A stretch of DNA of 64,000 nucleotides from Actinomadura madurae (lineage in GTDB: Bacteria > Actinomycetota > Actinomycetes > Streptosporangiales > Streptosporangiaceae), in assembly GCF_900115095.1 (NCBI RefSeq), contig NZ_FOVH01000007.1, forward strand, positions 62,001 through 126,000. The letters run 5' to 3'. The position numbers and the translations under genes were made by a program. The stretch's first letter is position 1. Every line of letters begins with the position of its first letter. Shown one piece after another: positions 16,262 through 25,236 of the stretch. The notes beneath the pieces were generated by a model that was not told the DNA's origin, ran no database searches, and saw only the letters and a list, made by a program, of their open reading frames with translations.

Positions 16262-18741
16262 CGAAGCGCTCCTCCCTCTAGCAGTTCACGGACCCGCGCG
16301 CCGGGGTAGCCGAGCACGTCTCGCAGGACGGTCTCGTTGTCCTGGCCCAAGGTCGGGGCCGGACGCTTCACGACGCCGGGCGTCTCTGACAGCAGGTAAC
16401 GCGGGCCCTCGACATGGGCCTCGCCGTGCAGCGGATGGTCGAGGGTCACGATGTGGCCGCGGTGCGCGAGCTGCGGGTCGGCGACGAAGTCCGCGCTCGA
16501 CTGGGACAGATGCGCGGGGACGCCCGTCGCCTGCAGGATCCGCTCGACGTCGAGAGCGCGGTGTTCCGCCGTCCAGGCCGCGATGGCCGCGTCGATCTCC
16601 ACCGCGCACGCCGCGCGGCCGGCGGCGGTGGCGAGGTCCGGCCGGCCGGCCAGATCGGCGCGGCCGATGGCCTCCGCCAGCCGCCGCCACTCCGCCTCCG
16701 TCCGGACGGCGACCGCCGCGAACCGTTCGCGGCCGCCCTCCGGCAGGCAGGCGTGGACGCCGTGCGGGGAGAGCAGCTCGTCGCGGTTGCCGGTCCGGCG
16801 CGCGATCGTGCCGTCGAAGCCGTAGTGCGCCACCTGGGGCGACAGGAAGAACACGCCCGCCTCGATCTGCGCGACGTCGATGTGCCGGCCCCGGCCCGTC
16901 CGGCGGCGGTCCTCGACCGCCGCGAGCAGGGCGACGAGCGCCAGCCGCGGCCCGACATAGTCGGTGTAGGGGCCGAACGGCCCCAAGGGGAGGCGGTCCT
17001 CCCAGCCGACCAGGCCCTGGAAGCCGCTGAGAGACGAACCGACGTTGCCGTACCCGGCGAGCCGCGCCCAAGGCCCGGTCTGGCCCGCGATGCTGGTGCT
17101 CAGCATGATCAGGGACGGGTTCTCCGCGGCGAGCGCCGGGTGGTCGAGGCCCCACTTCGCCATCTGGCCCGGGGAGAACGACTCGACGACCACGTCGGCC
17201 CACCGGGCGAGGTCGCGAACGACGGCGCGCCCTGCCTCACTCTTCAGATCGACCGTCAGGCCGAGCTTGCCGGCGTTGCAGTTGCCGTAGAGCGCCGAGT
17301 TCTCCGTGCCCTGGACGCCCCCGTAGAAGGGCTGCATGAGCCGCGCCGTCTCGACGCGCGTGCCGGACTCGGCCCGGACGACGAGCGCCCCGAAGTCGGC
17401 GAGTGCGCGTCCGATGAGCGGACCGGCCACGACCCAGGACAGGTCGAGGACCTTCAGCCCGTCCAGCGCGGACACCGGCCCGGAAGAGCGCGGGACGGCC
17501 TCGCGCGCCCGGACGGCCACGGGGTCTCCCCCGGCTGCCCACTCGGCGAGGATCTCCTCGGTGTGCTCGCCGATCCGGGGTGCGCGGCGCCGGACGCGCG
17601 GCCCGCCGGCGCCCGTGACCCGCGCCATCCGGCCGGGGATCGCGACCCGGCGGCCGTCGATGTCCACCTCGTCCCAGAAGCCGCGGGCGGCGAGCTGGTC
17701 GCAGGCCGCCACGTCCGCCATGTCGAAGATCGGCACGCACAGCAGGCGGTGCTCCATCGCCGCGTCGAGCACGTCGGCCTTGGTCCTGGTCCGCAGGAAC
17801 GCCCGGACGGCGGCACGCGCGTCGTCCAGGTCGGCGGAGGTCAGGGCGCCCTCGGCGATGCGGTCGGGCACCGTCCGCCAATCCCAGGACGCGATGCGCT
17901 CGTCCACCGCGCCCTCGGACCTGAGCCAGCCGAACAGGTTGTTGGTGAACGCGCCGGCCGCCGGCCCCATCGACAGATGGAGCTCGACCATCCCGTCCTT
18001 GACGTGCCATTTCTTCATGGCGTTGGGGGTCGCCGCTCCGCTGCCGCTCTGGTCGGACCGCCCGGCGGGCTGCCGGTGCCACTCGGGGTTCCCGTCGCCC
18101 ACCGCGGCGGCGAGCACGCGGGCGAGCGTCGCCACTCCCAGGCTCGCCTGAGCCGAGACGTCCACGATCTGCCCCGCGCCCGTGCGCGTCCGGGCGAGGA
18201 CGGCGAGCAGCGTGCCCGCCGCCGCGTCGGCGCCGGCCTGCAGGTACGCCTGCGGTGCGCTGATCCGCAGCGGTGGGCGGTCGCCGTCGCGGTGCGGGTC
18301 GAGCGGGCCGCCCGCCGCCCACACGACCAGGTCGCAGTCGGCGTAGTCGGCCTTCGGGCCGGACGTCCCGAAGGCACTGATCACCGTGTAGACCAGAGAC
18401 GGGTGCCCGGCCGTCAGCGTTTCCGGATCGAGCCCGCGCTCCCGCAGCCAGTCCACCGGGTAGGACGTGACGAACACGTCCGCGGCCGCCGCCAGCCCGC
18501 GGACCAGCGCCCGGCCGGATTCCACCTCCGGATCCGCCGTGAGGCCGCGCTTGCCCGCCGCGTAGGTCTCCCAGAACATCGAGGGGCGCCCGTCCCCGCC
18601 CGCCACCGGCGGCGCCGACCGCGCCGGTGATCCGCCGGGCGGCTCGACCTGCACCACGTCGGCCCCGAGGTCGGCGAGCAGCCGCCCGCACAGCAGGCCC
18701 CGCTCATCGGTCAGGTCGAGGACGCGCAGGTGCTCAAGCAT
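16258..18741 (-). CDS. Tandem CaiB/BaiF CoA-transferase fusion
   Basis: 827 residues, about twice the family length, made of two class III CoA-transferase domains. Domain 1 (about 1-390) opens with LRVLDLTDERGLLCGRLLADLGADVVQVEPPGG; domain 2 (about 400-820) opens with LDGLKVLDLSWVVAGPLIGRALADFGALVVRAE and has the typical AGYGNVGSSLSGFQGLVGW. At the catalytic Asp position (D169 of formyl-CoA transferase) domain 1 reads VDVSAQASLG, with Ala, and domain 2 reads IDVAQIEAG, with Glu. Domain 1 may therefore be a degenerate half completing the interlocked fold normally made by two chains. The reaction would move CoA between two acids, perhaps recycling CoA onto fresh substrate. The start overlaps the ferredoxin gene by eight bases. 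Confidence 0.88.
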   Translation of the reverse strand: MLEHLRVLDLTDERGLLCGRLLADLGADVVQVEPPGGSPARSAPPVAGGDGRPSMFWETYAAGKRGLTADPEVESGRALVRGLAAAADVFVTSYPVDWLRERGLDPETLTAGHPSLVYTVISAFGTSGPKADYADCDLVVWAAGGPLDPHRDGDRPPLRISAPQAYLQAGADAAAGTLLAVLARTRTGAGQIVDVSAQASLGVATLARVLAAAVGDGNPEWHRQPAGRSDQSGSGAATPNAMKKWHVKDGMVELHLSMGPAAGAFTNNLFGWLRSEGAVDERIASWDWRTVPDRIAEGALTSADLDDARAAVRAFLRTRTKADVLDAAMEHRLLCVPIFDMADVAACDQLAARGFWDEVDIDGRRVAIPGRMARVTGAGGPRVRRRAPRIGEHTEEILAEWAAGGDPVAVRAREAVPRSSGPVSALDGLKVLDLSWVVAGPLIGRALADFGALVVRAESGTRVETARLMQPFYGGVQGTENSALYGNCNAGKLGLTVDLKSEAGRAVVRDLARWADVVVESFSPGQMAKWGLDHPALAAENPSLIMLSTSIAGQTGPWARLAGYGNVGSSLSGFQGLVGWEDRLPLGPFGPYTDYVGPRLALVALLAAVEDRRRTGRGRHIDVAQIEAGVFFLSPQVAHYGFDGTIARRTGNRDELLSPHGVHACLPEGGRERFAAVAVRTEAEWRRLAEAIGRADLAGRPDLATAAGRAACAVEIDAAIAAWTAEHRALDVERILQATGVPAHLSQSSADFVADPQLAHRGHIVTLDHPLHGEAHVEGPRYLLSETPGVVKRPAPTLGQDNETVLRDVLGYPGARVRELLEGGALR

Positions 18742-18949
18742 CGGCGTCGACGGCGGCCCGGAGCGAGATCGCCCCCTCGGGACAGGCGTCCGCGGCGTCC
18801 CGCGCCTCGTCCAGCATCCCGTCCGGCACCTCGAACGTCTGCCCGCGCTGCGCGACGAAGCCCTCCTCGTCGTCGGACAGCAGGCCGGCCGCCGCCGCGT
18901 AGCAGCGGCCGTGCCCCATGCACGCGCCCGCGTTGATCGACAGGAACAT
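18734..18949 (-). CDS. [3Fe-4S] ferredoxin of P450 type
   Basis: Small ferredoxin of 71 residues. The cluster ligands are Cys 10 and Cys 16 in CMGHGRC and Cys 56 in ACPEGAI; the position of the second Cys of a [4Fe-4S] site is His 13, so a [3Fe-4S] cluster is expected, as in P450-linked actinobacterial ferredoxins. The rest is acidic (DDEEG, PDGMLDEARDAAD), suitable for docking. It starts three bases after the P450 stop, so the two are co-translated, and the ferredoxin reductase at 23457-24698 is the likely electron source. The stop lies inside the CoA-transferase start. Confidence 0.92.
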   Translation of the reverse strand: MFLSINAGACMGHGRCYAAAAGLLSDDEEGFVAQRGQTFEVPDGMLDEARDAADACPEGAISLRAAVDADA

Positions 18950-18952
18950 CGT

Positions 18953-20152
18953 TCACACCGTCCATTCGAGGGGGAGGTTCGGCATGGTCAGCTGGCCGCC
19001 GCGCTCCGTCAGGCGCGCGCCCGGCGCGATCCGGTAGTCCGGGATGCGCGCGTGCCATTCGCGCAGCACCACCGCCAGCTCCAGGCGGGCGAGGTGCATG
19101 CCGAGGCAGCGGTGCGGGCCGGCGCCGAACGCCAGGTTCTGGTTGACGCCCCTGCGCCCGATGACGAACCTGTCGGGCTCGGGATACTTGCGGGGATCGC
19201 GGTTGGCGGAGGCGATCCCGAGCCAGACGACGTCGCCCTTCTCCAGGTCCAGCCCGTGGAACTCACCGGGTTCCCGCACCTCGCGGCCCGCCTGGAACAC
19301 CAGCGGGTAGAGCCGGAGGAACTCCTCGACGGCCGCCGGGACCACCTCGGGCTCGGCGATGATCCGCTGCCGGTCCTCCTCGTGGCGCGCGAGGTGGGTG
19401 ATGATGAAGCCGAGCGCGCTGCGGGTCGTGTCGAGGCCGGCGAGCATGAGCGTCATGCAGATCGTGAGGATGTCGTCCTGAGCGAGAGGTTCTCCATCGA
19501 TGCGGGCCTCGACCAGCCGGGAGACCATGTCCAGCTTCGGGTCCCCGGGGGCGGCGCGACGCGCGTTCACCGCGTCGTCGAAGTACTCGAGTATCTTCCC
19601 CTTGGCGGCGGCCGCGGCGTCGGGGTCGCCGCCGAAGAAGCCGGCGAACAGCGTCTCCGACCAGGGCAGGAAGAACTCCCCGTCGCTCACCGGCAGGCCG
19701 AGCAGGGCCAGGAACAGGTCCGTCGGATACCGGATCGCGAACTCGGCGACGAAGTCGCAACCGCCCTTGGGCCTGACCTCCTCGATAAGTTCGACGCACC
19801 GCTCGTGCGCCAGTTCCTCCATCCGCCTGACGGCCGCCGGGGAGAAGAACGGGTTGAGGACGCGGCGCAGCTTGGCGTGCTCCTGCCCGTTCAGGTCCTG
19901 CGGAAGCAGCGCTATCCCGGCCTCCGGATTGAGTGCGCTGCGTGCGTGGGTCGTCCACGCGTCGTGCTTCTGGAAGCCTTCGAGCACGTCCTCATAGCGC
20001 TGCACCATCCAGAATCCGCGCGGACGCGTGTCGTTGTAATGGAAGCGGGCGGCCTCGCGTTCGGCGTCGAGCAGCGCGTAGTGCTCGTAGAGGGCGGAGT
20101 CGTCGCCGTACTCGGTGTGGCTGACGGGACAACCCCGCATCATTTCGGTCAT
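18953..20152 (-). CDS. Cytochrome P450 monooxygenase
   Basis: Soluble bacterial P450 of 399 residues. I chose ATG 20152, preceded by GAGAGGGAG; upstream Met codons at 20173 and 20203 would have weaker sites or overlap the SDR gene. Seen in order: the I-helix oxygen-activation motif LAGLDTTRSALG, the ExxR motif in EEFLRLYP, the Arg of FQAGREV and the heme loop FGAGPHRCLGMHLAR with the Cys ligand. The C-helix segment is GQEHAKLRRVLNPFFSP. Ferredoxin directly downstream and an oxidoreductase upstream make a class I system. It probably carries out the first hydroxylation of the locus substrate; the CYP family cannot be assigned by eye. Confidence 0.93.
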   Translation of the reverse strand: MTEMMRGCPVSHTEYGDDSALYEHYALLDAEREAARFHYNDTRPRGFWMVQRYEDVLEGFQKHDAWTTHARSALNPEAGIALLPQDLNGQEHAKLRRVLNPFFSPAAVRRMEELAHERCVELIEEVRPKGGCDFVAEFAIRYPTDLFLALLGLPVSDGEFFLPWSETLFAGFFGGDPDAAAAAKGKILEYFDDAVNARRAAPGDPKLDMVSRLVEARIDGEPLAQDDILTICMTLMLAGLDTTRSALGFIITHLARHEEDRQRIIAEPEVVPAAVEEFLRLYPLVFQAGREVREPGEFHGLDLEKGDVVWLGIASANRDPRKYPEPDRFVIGRRGVNQNLAFGAGPHRCLGMHLARLELAVVLREWHARIPDYRIAPGARLTERGGQLTMPNLPLEWTV

Positions 20153-20186
20153 CGCAGCAAACTCCCTCTCCATTCGGAGCACACGT

Positions 20187-20978
20187 TCATTCGGAGCGCA
20201 CACCGCGCCAGGCGGTGGTGCCGCCGTCCACCGGGAGGATGGCGCCGGTCAGGAAGGAGGCGTCGTCGGAGGCGAGGAAGCACGCCACCTTCGCCACCTC
20301 GCCCGCCTTTCCGAAGCGCGGAATCAGATGCGTCCCGGTCATCGCCCTGAGCTGAGCCTCCGGATCCGCCGCGGCGGCGAGATGGGCACGGCTCATCGGC
20401 GTCTCGATGGACCCGGGGCAGAAGGCGTTGCACCGGACCCCGGGCGCCAGCTCGATGGCCGTCGACCGGGTGAGCTGGACGACGGCGCCCTTGCTCGACG
20501 GATAGGCCGCGGACGGATAGCCCGTCATCCCGGCGACCGACGCCGTGTTCACGATCGAGGGCCCGCGGCCGGACGCCAGCAGATGCGGAGCGGCGGCCTT
20601 CGTCGCCACCCAGACCGCCTTGACGTTGATCGCGTACACCCGATCCCAGGCGTCCTCGGGCAGCGTCAGGAACGTGGCGCCCGGGGCGACCGCCCCGTCC
20701 AGCACACCGGCGTTGTTGACCAGCGTGTCGAGCCCGCCGGCCGCCGAGGCGGCCGCCTCCACCATGCCCGGGATCCGCGCCGCGTCGGCGAGGTCGACCG
20801 CGATCGCCCGCGCCGCCGCGCCCTCCTCCCGGACGGCCGCGGCGGTCTCCTCGGCGGCGGCCGCGTCGATGTCGGCGACGCCGACGAACGCGGCGCCCTG
20901 CCGGGCGGCCTCCACGGCGATCTCCCGTCCCATGCCCGCGCCGGCACCGGTCACCAGCATCCGCTTGCCGATCAGCAC
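20187..20978 (-). CDS. Short-chain dehydrogenase/reductase
   Basis: Classical SDR of 263 residues: nucleotide motif TGAGAGMGREIA at residues 10-21, acidic VADIDA at the end of beta-2 (NAD preference), NNAG, catalytic Ser in NTASVAGMTG and YPSSK for Tyr and Lys. The tail SFLTGAILPVDGG is standard. It lies upstream of the P450 gene (stop 34 bases before the P450 start) and downstream of a second SDR. The likely role is oxidation of the alcohol made by the P450, or a ketone/alcohol step further on. Confidence 0.9.
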   Translation of the reverse strand: MLIGKRMLVTGAGAGMGREIAVEAARQGAAFVGVADIDAAAAEETAAAVREEGAAARAIAVDLADAARIPGMVEAAASAAGGLDTLVNNAGVLDGAVAPGATFLTLPEDAWDRVYAINVKAVWVATKAAAPHLLASGRGPSIVNTASVAGMTGYPSAAYPSSKGAVVQLTRSTAIELAPGVRCNAFCPGSIETPMSRAHLAAAADPEAQLRAMTGTHLIPRFGKAGEVAKVACFLASDDASFLTGAILPVDGGTTAWRGVRSE

Positions 20979-21029
20979 GTCACGCTCCGTATCCCGTGGT
21001 GGTCCCGGGCCGTCCCGGGCTCGCGGCGC

Positions 21030-21878
21030 TCAATCCCGCCCCTCCGTCCGGCGGCCCGCTTCGAGCAGCCCGACCGGCTCCTCGTAGCGGCCGGTGGTGA
21101 ACGGCGACGGGCCCCCCGCGCCGGTCATCCCCGCGTCGACCGGCAGGACGATCCCGGTGACGAACGACGCGTCGTCGCTCGCGAGGTAGAGCGCGCCGGC
21201 CGCGACGTCTTCCGGGTGCAGCGGCCGGTCCATGTAGGCGGTGCCGCTCAGCGCGGCCCCCGCCCCGCCGAGGTCGGCCGCGCCACCGGCCACCAGCTCG
21301 GCGGTCATCGGGGACACCACGGCGCCCGGCACGAGCACGTTGCACCGCACGCCGAAGCGGCGCAGTTCGGCGGCGACGGAGCGGGACAGCCCGATGATCC
21401 CGGCCTTGACCGCGCTGTAGACGTGCGGGCCCACCCCGCCGAGGACGCCGGCCGGGCTCGACGTCGAGATGATCACTCCGCTGCGCCGCGGCTTCATCAC
21501 CCGCGCGGCGTGCTTCATCCCGCACAGCACGCCGCGCAGGTTGATCGCGATGGTGAGATCGGCGTCGGCGAGCCTCGTCCGGTCGATCGGGCCGAGCGCG
21601 CCCATCACGCCCGCGTTGTTGAACATGATGTCGAGCGCGCCGAACCGCTCGACGGCCGCGTCGACCAGCGCGGCCACGTCCTCCTCGCGCGTGACGTCGG
21701 CGCGCCGGAACAGCGCGCCGTCCCCCAGCTCCCCGGCGAGCGCCGCACCGGGCCCGTCCTGCAGGTCCGCGATGACCACGCGGGCGCCCTCGGCGTGGAA
21801 GCGGCGCGCCGTGCCCGCGCCGATCCCGCTCGCGCCGCCGGTGATGACCGCGACCCTCCCCGCCAGCCGTCCGGACAT
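21030..21878 (-). CDS. Short-chain dehydrogenase/reductase
   Basis: SDR of 282 residues: TGGASGIGAGTARRF, VIADLQDG with the Asp selecting NAD, FNNAG, the catalytic Ser in STSSPAG and YSAVK. It ends with SFVTGIVLPVDAGMTGAGG plus an extra 25-residue tail (TTGRYEEPVGLLEAGRR) not found in most relatives. Such proteins oxidise cyclic alcohols. It lies 32 bases behind the aldehyde dehydrogenase gene in the same operon. The two SDRs of this operon are only distantly alike, so they are unlikely to be a recent duplication. Confidence 0.9.
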   Translation of the reverse strand: MSGRLAGRVAVITGGASGIGAGTARRFHAEGARVVIADLQDGPGAALAGELGDGALFRRADVTREEDVAALVDAAVERFGALDIMFNNAGVMGALGPIDRTRLADADLTIAINLRGVLCGMKHAARVMKPRRSGVIISTSSPAGVLGGVGPHVYSAVKAGIIGLSRSVAAELRRFGVRCNVLVPGAVVSPMTAELVAGGAADLGGAGAALSGTAYMDRPLHPEDVAAGALYLASDDASFVTGIVLPVDAGMTGAGGPSPFTTGRYEEPVGLLEAGRRTEGRD

Positions 21879-21909
21879 GCCCCTCCTCGTGCTCCCGATG
21901 CCCGGGCCG

Positions 21910-23370
21910 TCAGGCCCCGACGGCGATGGACTTGGTCTCCAGGTACGCGCGGAACCCCTCGGGACCCATCTCCCGGCCCACGCCGGACTCCTTGTAGCCT
22001 CCGAACGGGCTGCCGAACGCCTGCGGACGCCCGTTCAAGCTGACCATGCCGGTGCGGATCCGCCGGGCGATGGCGAGGGCCCGTCCGTCGTCGCGGCTCC
22101 AGACCGACCCGGAGAGCCCGTACCGGGATTCGTTCGCGACGGCCACCGCCTCGTCGTCGCCGTCGTACTCGATGACCGCGATCACCGGGCCGAAGATCTC
22201 CTCCTGGGCGACCCGCATGGCGTTGCGGACGCCGGCGAGCAGCGTCGGCGGCACGAACCACCCGCCCGCGAGGTCGCCGGGGAGATCGAGCCGCTCCCCG
22301 CCGGCGACGACGCGGGCGCCTTCGGACCGCCCGGCCGCGATGTACCCGGCGACCCGGTCGCGCTGGCGCTCGCTCACCAGCGGGCCGATCGTCGTCTCGG
22401 GCTCCGCCGGGTCGCCGACCCGCAGGCCGCGCAGCGCCTCGGCGAGCGCGTCGACGATCTCGGCGCGGCGATGCCGCGGCACCAGTACCCGGGTCTGGGC
22501 GATGCACGCCTGGCCGTTGACCATGAGGGCCATCGGCAGCAGCGCGGGCACGACGGCGTCCATGTCGGCGTCGTCGCAGATGATCGCGGCGGACTTGCCG
22601 CCGAGTTCCAGGGTGACGCGCGCGATCCGATCCGCCGCCACCGCCATGATCTTCTTCCCGGCGGCGCTGCTGCCGGTGAAGGCGATCTTGTCCACGCCGG
22701 GGTGGGCGACCAGGTGCGCCCCGGCGTCGCGGTCCCCGGGGACGACGCTGAGCACCCCTTCGGGAAGCCCGGCCTCGGCGAACGCGTCGGCGAGCGCCTG
22801 GACCGTGAGCGGGGTCTCTGGAGGCGGCTTCAGGACGACGGAGCAGCCGGCGGCCAGCGCGGGCGCGACCTTCAGCGCCGGGGTGCTGAGCGGACCGTTC
22901 CAGGGCGTGATCGCGGCGACGACGCCGACCGGCTCCTGGGTGACGAGGCTGGTGTTGGCGCCGTCGGAGCGGCGCTCGTCGTAGCCGAACCGCTCCGCCA
23001 GGTCCGCGTAGTAGCGCAGGTGCCGGATCGGGTTGGGGACGTGCGCGCGCTCGCTGAACCAGATCGGGCAGCCCAGCTCGGCCGTGATGCTCCGGGCCAG
23101 TTCGGGAGCCCGCTTCTCCAGCAGGTCGGCGGCGGCCCGCAGGACTCCGGCGCGTCGCTCCGGCGCCTCACCGGCCCAGATCCCGGCGTCGAAGGAGGAG
23201 CGGGCCGCCGCGACCGCGCCGTCGATGTCGGCGGGCGAGGCCAGCGCCGCGCTGCCGACGTATGCTCCGGTCGCCGGGTTGCGCACCCGGACCGTGCGGC
23301 CGTCCCGCGGCGGGACACGGCGCCCCCCGACGAACAGTTCCGGGTATTCGCGCACCGGCACCGTCATCAT
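21910..23370 (-). CDS. Aldehyde dehydrogenase (NAD(P)+)
   Basis: ALDH superfamily enzyme of 486 residues and first gene of the minus-strand operon that runs to 13594. Start ATG 23370 or 23367, with GGAG seven bases before; the frame extends to 23400. Motifs: AAITPWNGPLSTP near the cofactor, FTGSSAAGKKIM, the base Glu in LELGGKSAAI, the nucleophile Cys in NGQACIAQTRVLVP, and EIFGPVIAV. It oxidises an aldehyde to the acid that the CoA ligase or CoA transferase then activates. The divergent promoter with operator site B is immediately upstream. Confidence 0.93.
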   Translation of the reverse strand: MMTVPVREYPELFVGGRRVPPRDGRTVRVRNPATGAYVGSAALASPADIDGAVAAARSSFDAGIWAGEAPERRAGVLRAAADLLEKRAPELARSITAELGCPIWFSERAHVPNPIRHLRYYADLAERFGYDERRSDGANTSLVTQEPVGVVAAITPWNGPLSTPALKVAPALAAGCSVVLKPPPETPLTVQALADAFAEAGLPEGVLSVVPGDRDAGAHLVAHPGVDKIAFTGSSAAGKKIMAVAADRIARVTLELGGKSAAIICDDADMDAVVPALLPMALMVNGQACIAQTRVLVPRHRRAEIVDALAEALRGLRVGDPAEPETTIGPLVSERQRDRVAGYIAAGRSEGARVVAGGERLDLPGDLAGGWFVPPTLLAGVRNAMRVAQEEIFGPVIAVIEYDGDDEAVAVANESRYGLSGSVWSRDDGRALAIARRIRTGMVSLNGRPQAFGSPFGGYKESGVGREMGPEGFRAYLETKSIAVGA

Positions 23371-23412
23371 CCGCACTCCGATCCTGCTCAGGCGCCACAT
23401 CGCCGAACATAT

Positions 23413-23431
23413 CTATGATAATGAAACATAG
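23413..23431. promoter_or_regulatory. Shared AT-rich operator element, site B (divergent promoter)
   Basis: CTATGATAATGAAACATAG is an inverted repeat (CTATG, nine bases, CATAG) centred between the divergent aldehyde dehydrogenase and ferredoxin reductase genes. It resembles sites A (13480) and C (33574). GATAAT within it could be the -10 box for the plus-strand gene, whose start is 26 bases downstream. Confidence 0.55.
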
Positions 23432-23456
23432 GGTATTCGCGGCGGAAGGGTCAAGG

Positions 23457-24698
23457 ATGGGAAGCACCGGAACCGGGACGATCGTCATCGTCGGCGCGGG
23501 GCTGAGCGGGCTGCGCACGGCCGAGCGGCTCCGGCGGCTGGGGCATGACGGGCCGGTCACGCTCGTGGGCGACGAGCCGCACCCGCCCTACGACCGGCCG
23601 CCCCTGTCCAAGGGGCTGCTGACGCAGGCGGACGAGCCGGCCGCGGCGGTGCCCCTGCGTACCGCACCCTACGCCGATCTGGGCATTGACCTGCGGCTGG
23701 GCGTGCGCGCCACGGCGCTGGACACCTCCGGGAACCGGCTCGTGCTGGCCGGCGGCGAGGAGCTCCACTACGGGCGGCTCGTGATCGCGACCGGGCTCCG
23801 GCCGCGGGTGCTCGCGGCGCTCACCGCCGGACCGGCGGGCGTGCACACCCTGCGCTCCTTCGACGATCTGCTGTCGCTGCGCGCCGGGCTGCGCGGGGCC
23901 CGCCGCGTCACGGTGGCCGGCGCCGGCGTCCTCGGCTGCGAGATCGCGGCGGCGGCGCGGGCCCGGGGAGCCGAGGTCACGCTGGTGGAGGCGCTGGAGC
24001 AGCCCATGCTGGGGGCGCTCGGCGCCCGGGTCGGCGAGTTCGTGGCGGCGCTGCACCGGGCCCGGGGCGTCCGGGTGCTCTGCTCCACGCGGATCCGCGG
24101 TCTCGAAGGCCGGGACCGGGTGGAGCGGGTCGTGCTGGAGGACGGCTCCGTCCTGCCCACCGACCTGGTAGTGGCCGCGGTCGGCGCCGTCCCCGAGACC
24201 GGATGGCTGGAAGGATCGGGCCTGGAGCTCGGTGACGGCGTGGTGTGCGACGGCACCGGCCGGACCTCGGCCGAGGACGTCTGGGCGGTCGGAGACATCG
24301 CCCGGACGCCGCACCCGCACGGCGCCGGAACGGTCCGCCTGGAGCACTGGACGAACGCCGCGGACGGCGCGGCGCTGGTGGCCGCGAACCTGCTGGCCGC
24401 ACCCGGCGAGGCCCGGGAGGCGACGGAGACGCCCTACTTCTGGAGCGACCAGTACGACCTGAAGATCCAGTGCCTCGGCCTCCCCCGTGCTGACGACGAC
24501 CTCATGGTCACCGCCGGTGCACCGGACTCGCACCGGCTCCTCGGCCTGTACTCGCGCGAGGGCAGGGTGGCCGGGGCCGTGGCGATGGGCATGCCGGCCG
24601 CCCTGGCCCGCTGCCGGGCCGCGGTCGCCTCCCGCACCGCGCTGAACGAACTGCTGGACGAGGCCCCGTGGGATCGCGGCCGGACCGGACGGCCCTGA
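23457..24698 (+). CDS. FAD-dependent ferredoxin reductase
   Basis: Flavoprotein of 413 residues from ATG 23457, with AAGG close upstream. Two Rossmann motifs are clear: the FAD site IVIVGAGLSGLRTAERLRR at residues 10-28 and the NAD(P) site VTVAGAGVLGCEIAAAARA near residue 155. Also present are YDRPPLSKGLL, ATGLRPR and the second FAD motif VWAVGDIA, and a C-terminal domain with EHWTNAADGAALVAANLL. These match the putidaredoxin-reductase/rhodocoxin-reductase group that feeds electrons from NADH to P450 ferredoxins. It probably serves the ferredoxin at 18734-18949 across the divergent promoter. Confidence 0.92.
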   Translation: MGSTGTGTIVIVGAGLSGLRTAERLRRLGHDGPVTLVGDEPHPPYDRPPLSKGLLTQADEPAAAVPLRTAPYADLGIDLRLGVRATALDTSGNRLVLAGGEELHYGRLVIATGLRPRVLAALTAGPAGVHTLRSFDDLLSLRAGLRGARRVTVAGAGVLGCEIAAAARARGAEVTLVEALEQPMLGALGARVGEFVAALHRARGVRVLCSTRIRGLEGRDRVERVVLEDGSVLPTDLVVAAVGAVPETGWLEGSGLELGDGVVCDGTGRTSAEDVWAVGDIARTPHPHGAGTVRLEHWTNAADGAALVAANLLAAPGEAREATETPYFWSDQYDLKIQCLGLPRADDDLMVTAGAPDSHRLLGLYSREGRVAGAVAMGMPAALARCRAAVASRTALNELLDEAPWDRGRTGRP

Positions 24699-24715
24699 CG
24701 AACAGGAGAACGATC

Positions 24716-25174
24716 ATGGAGAACGAACCGGACCTGAGCGGACTGCTGGGGCGGCTGCGGCGGCTGGAGGACATGGAGGCGGCGCGCAACCACCTCCACC
24801 GGTACGCCGCCACGCTCGACGCGCCCACGGCCGAGTCGATCGCGGCGCTGTTCACCGAGGACGGCGTGCTCCGGACGCGGCTGGGCGAGTTCACCGGGCG
24901 CGAGGCCATCGCCGGGTTCTACCGGGACCGGCTGGCCGCCGACCCGTCCGAGAAGCGCCACTTCATCGTCAGCCCCCGGACGACCTGGACGGGACCGGGG
25001 ATCGTGGAGATCGCCTCGTACTTCCTCTTCACCGCACGCGCCGGCACCTCGGTGCTCGGCTGGGGCACCTACCTCGACCGGCTACGGGTCCGAGGGGAGG
25101 CCGCGCTGTTCACCGACAAGACCATCGAGATCCACATGGGCACCGACCTCGCGAAGGGCTGGGCACGACCGTGA
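24716..25174 (+). CDS. SnoaL-like / nuclear-transport-factor-2 fold protein
   Basis: Protein of 152 residues from ATG 24716 with AGGAGA upstream. It opens with RLRRLEDMEAARNHLHRYAATLD, the first helix of the SnoaL-like domain, followed by ALFTEDGVLRTRLGEFTGREAI (cone-shaped fold) and strands around VEIASYFLFTA. Members act as small hydratases, isomerases or cyclases, or merely bind ligands; steroid delta-isomerase has the same fold. An Asp-His pair usable for acid-base catalysis is not certain. It lies 17 bases after the ferredoxin reductase gene and ends convergent to the LLM oxidoreductase gene. Confidence 0.8.
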   Translation: MENEPDLSGLLGRLRRLEDMEAARNHLHRYAATLDAPTAESIAALFTEDGVLRTRLGEFTGREAIAGFYRDRLAADPSEKRHFIVSPRTTWTGPGIVEIASYFLFTARAGTSVLGWGTYLDRLRVRGEAALFTDKTIEIHMGTDLAKGWARP

Positions 25175-25236
25175 GCGGGAACGCCGCCGCGAATCGCACC
25201 GACGCGGCAGACCGGCACGAGCGACGTCGCGAAGGC

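Noticed and set aside
16414..18630. Plus-strand open frame of 738 codons antisense to the tandem CoA transferase
   Set aside because: Mirror of GC-rich third codon positions; no recognisable domain.
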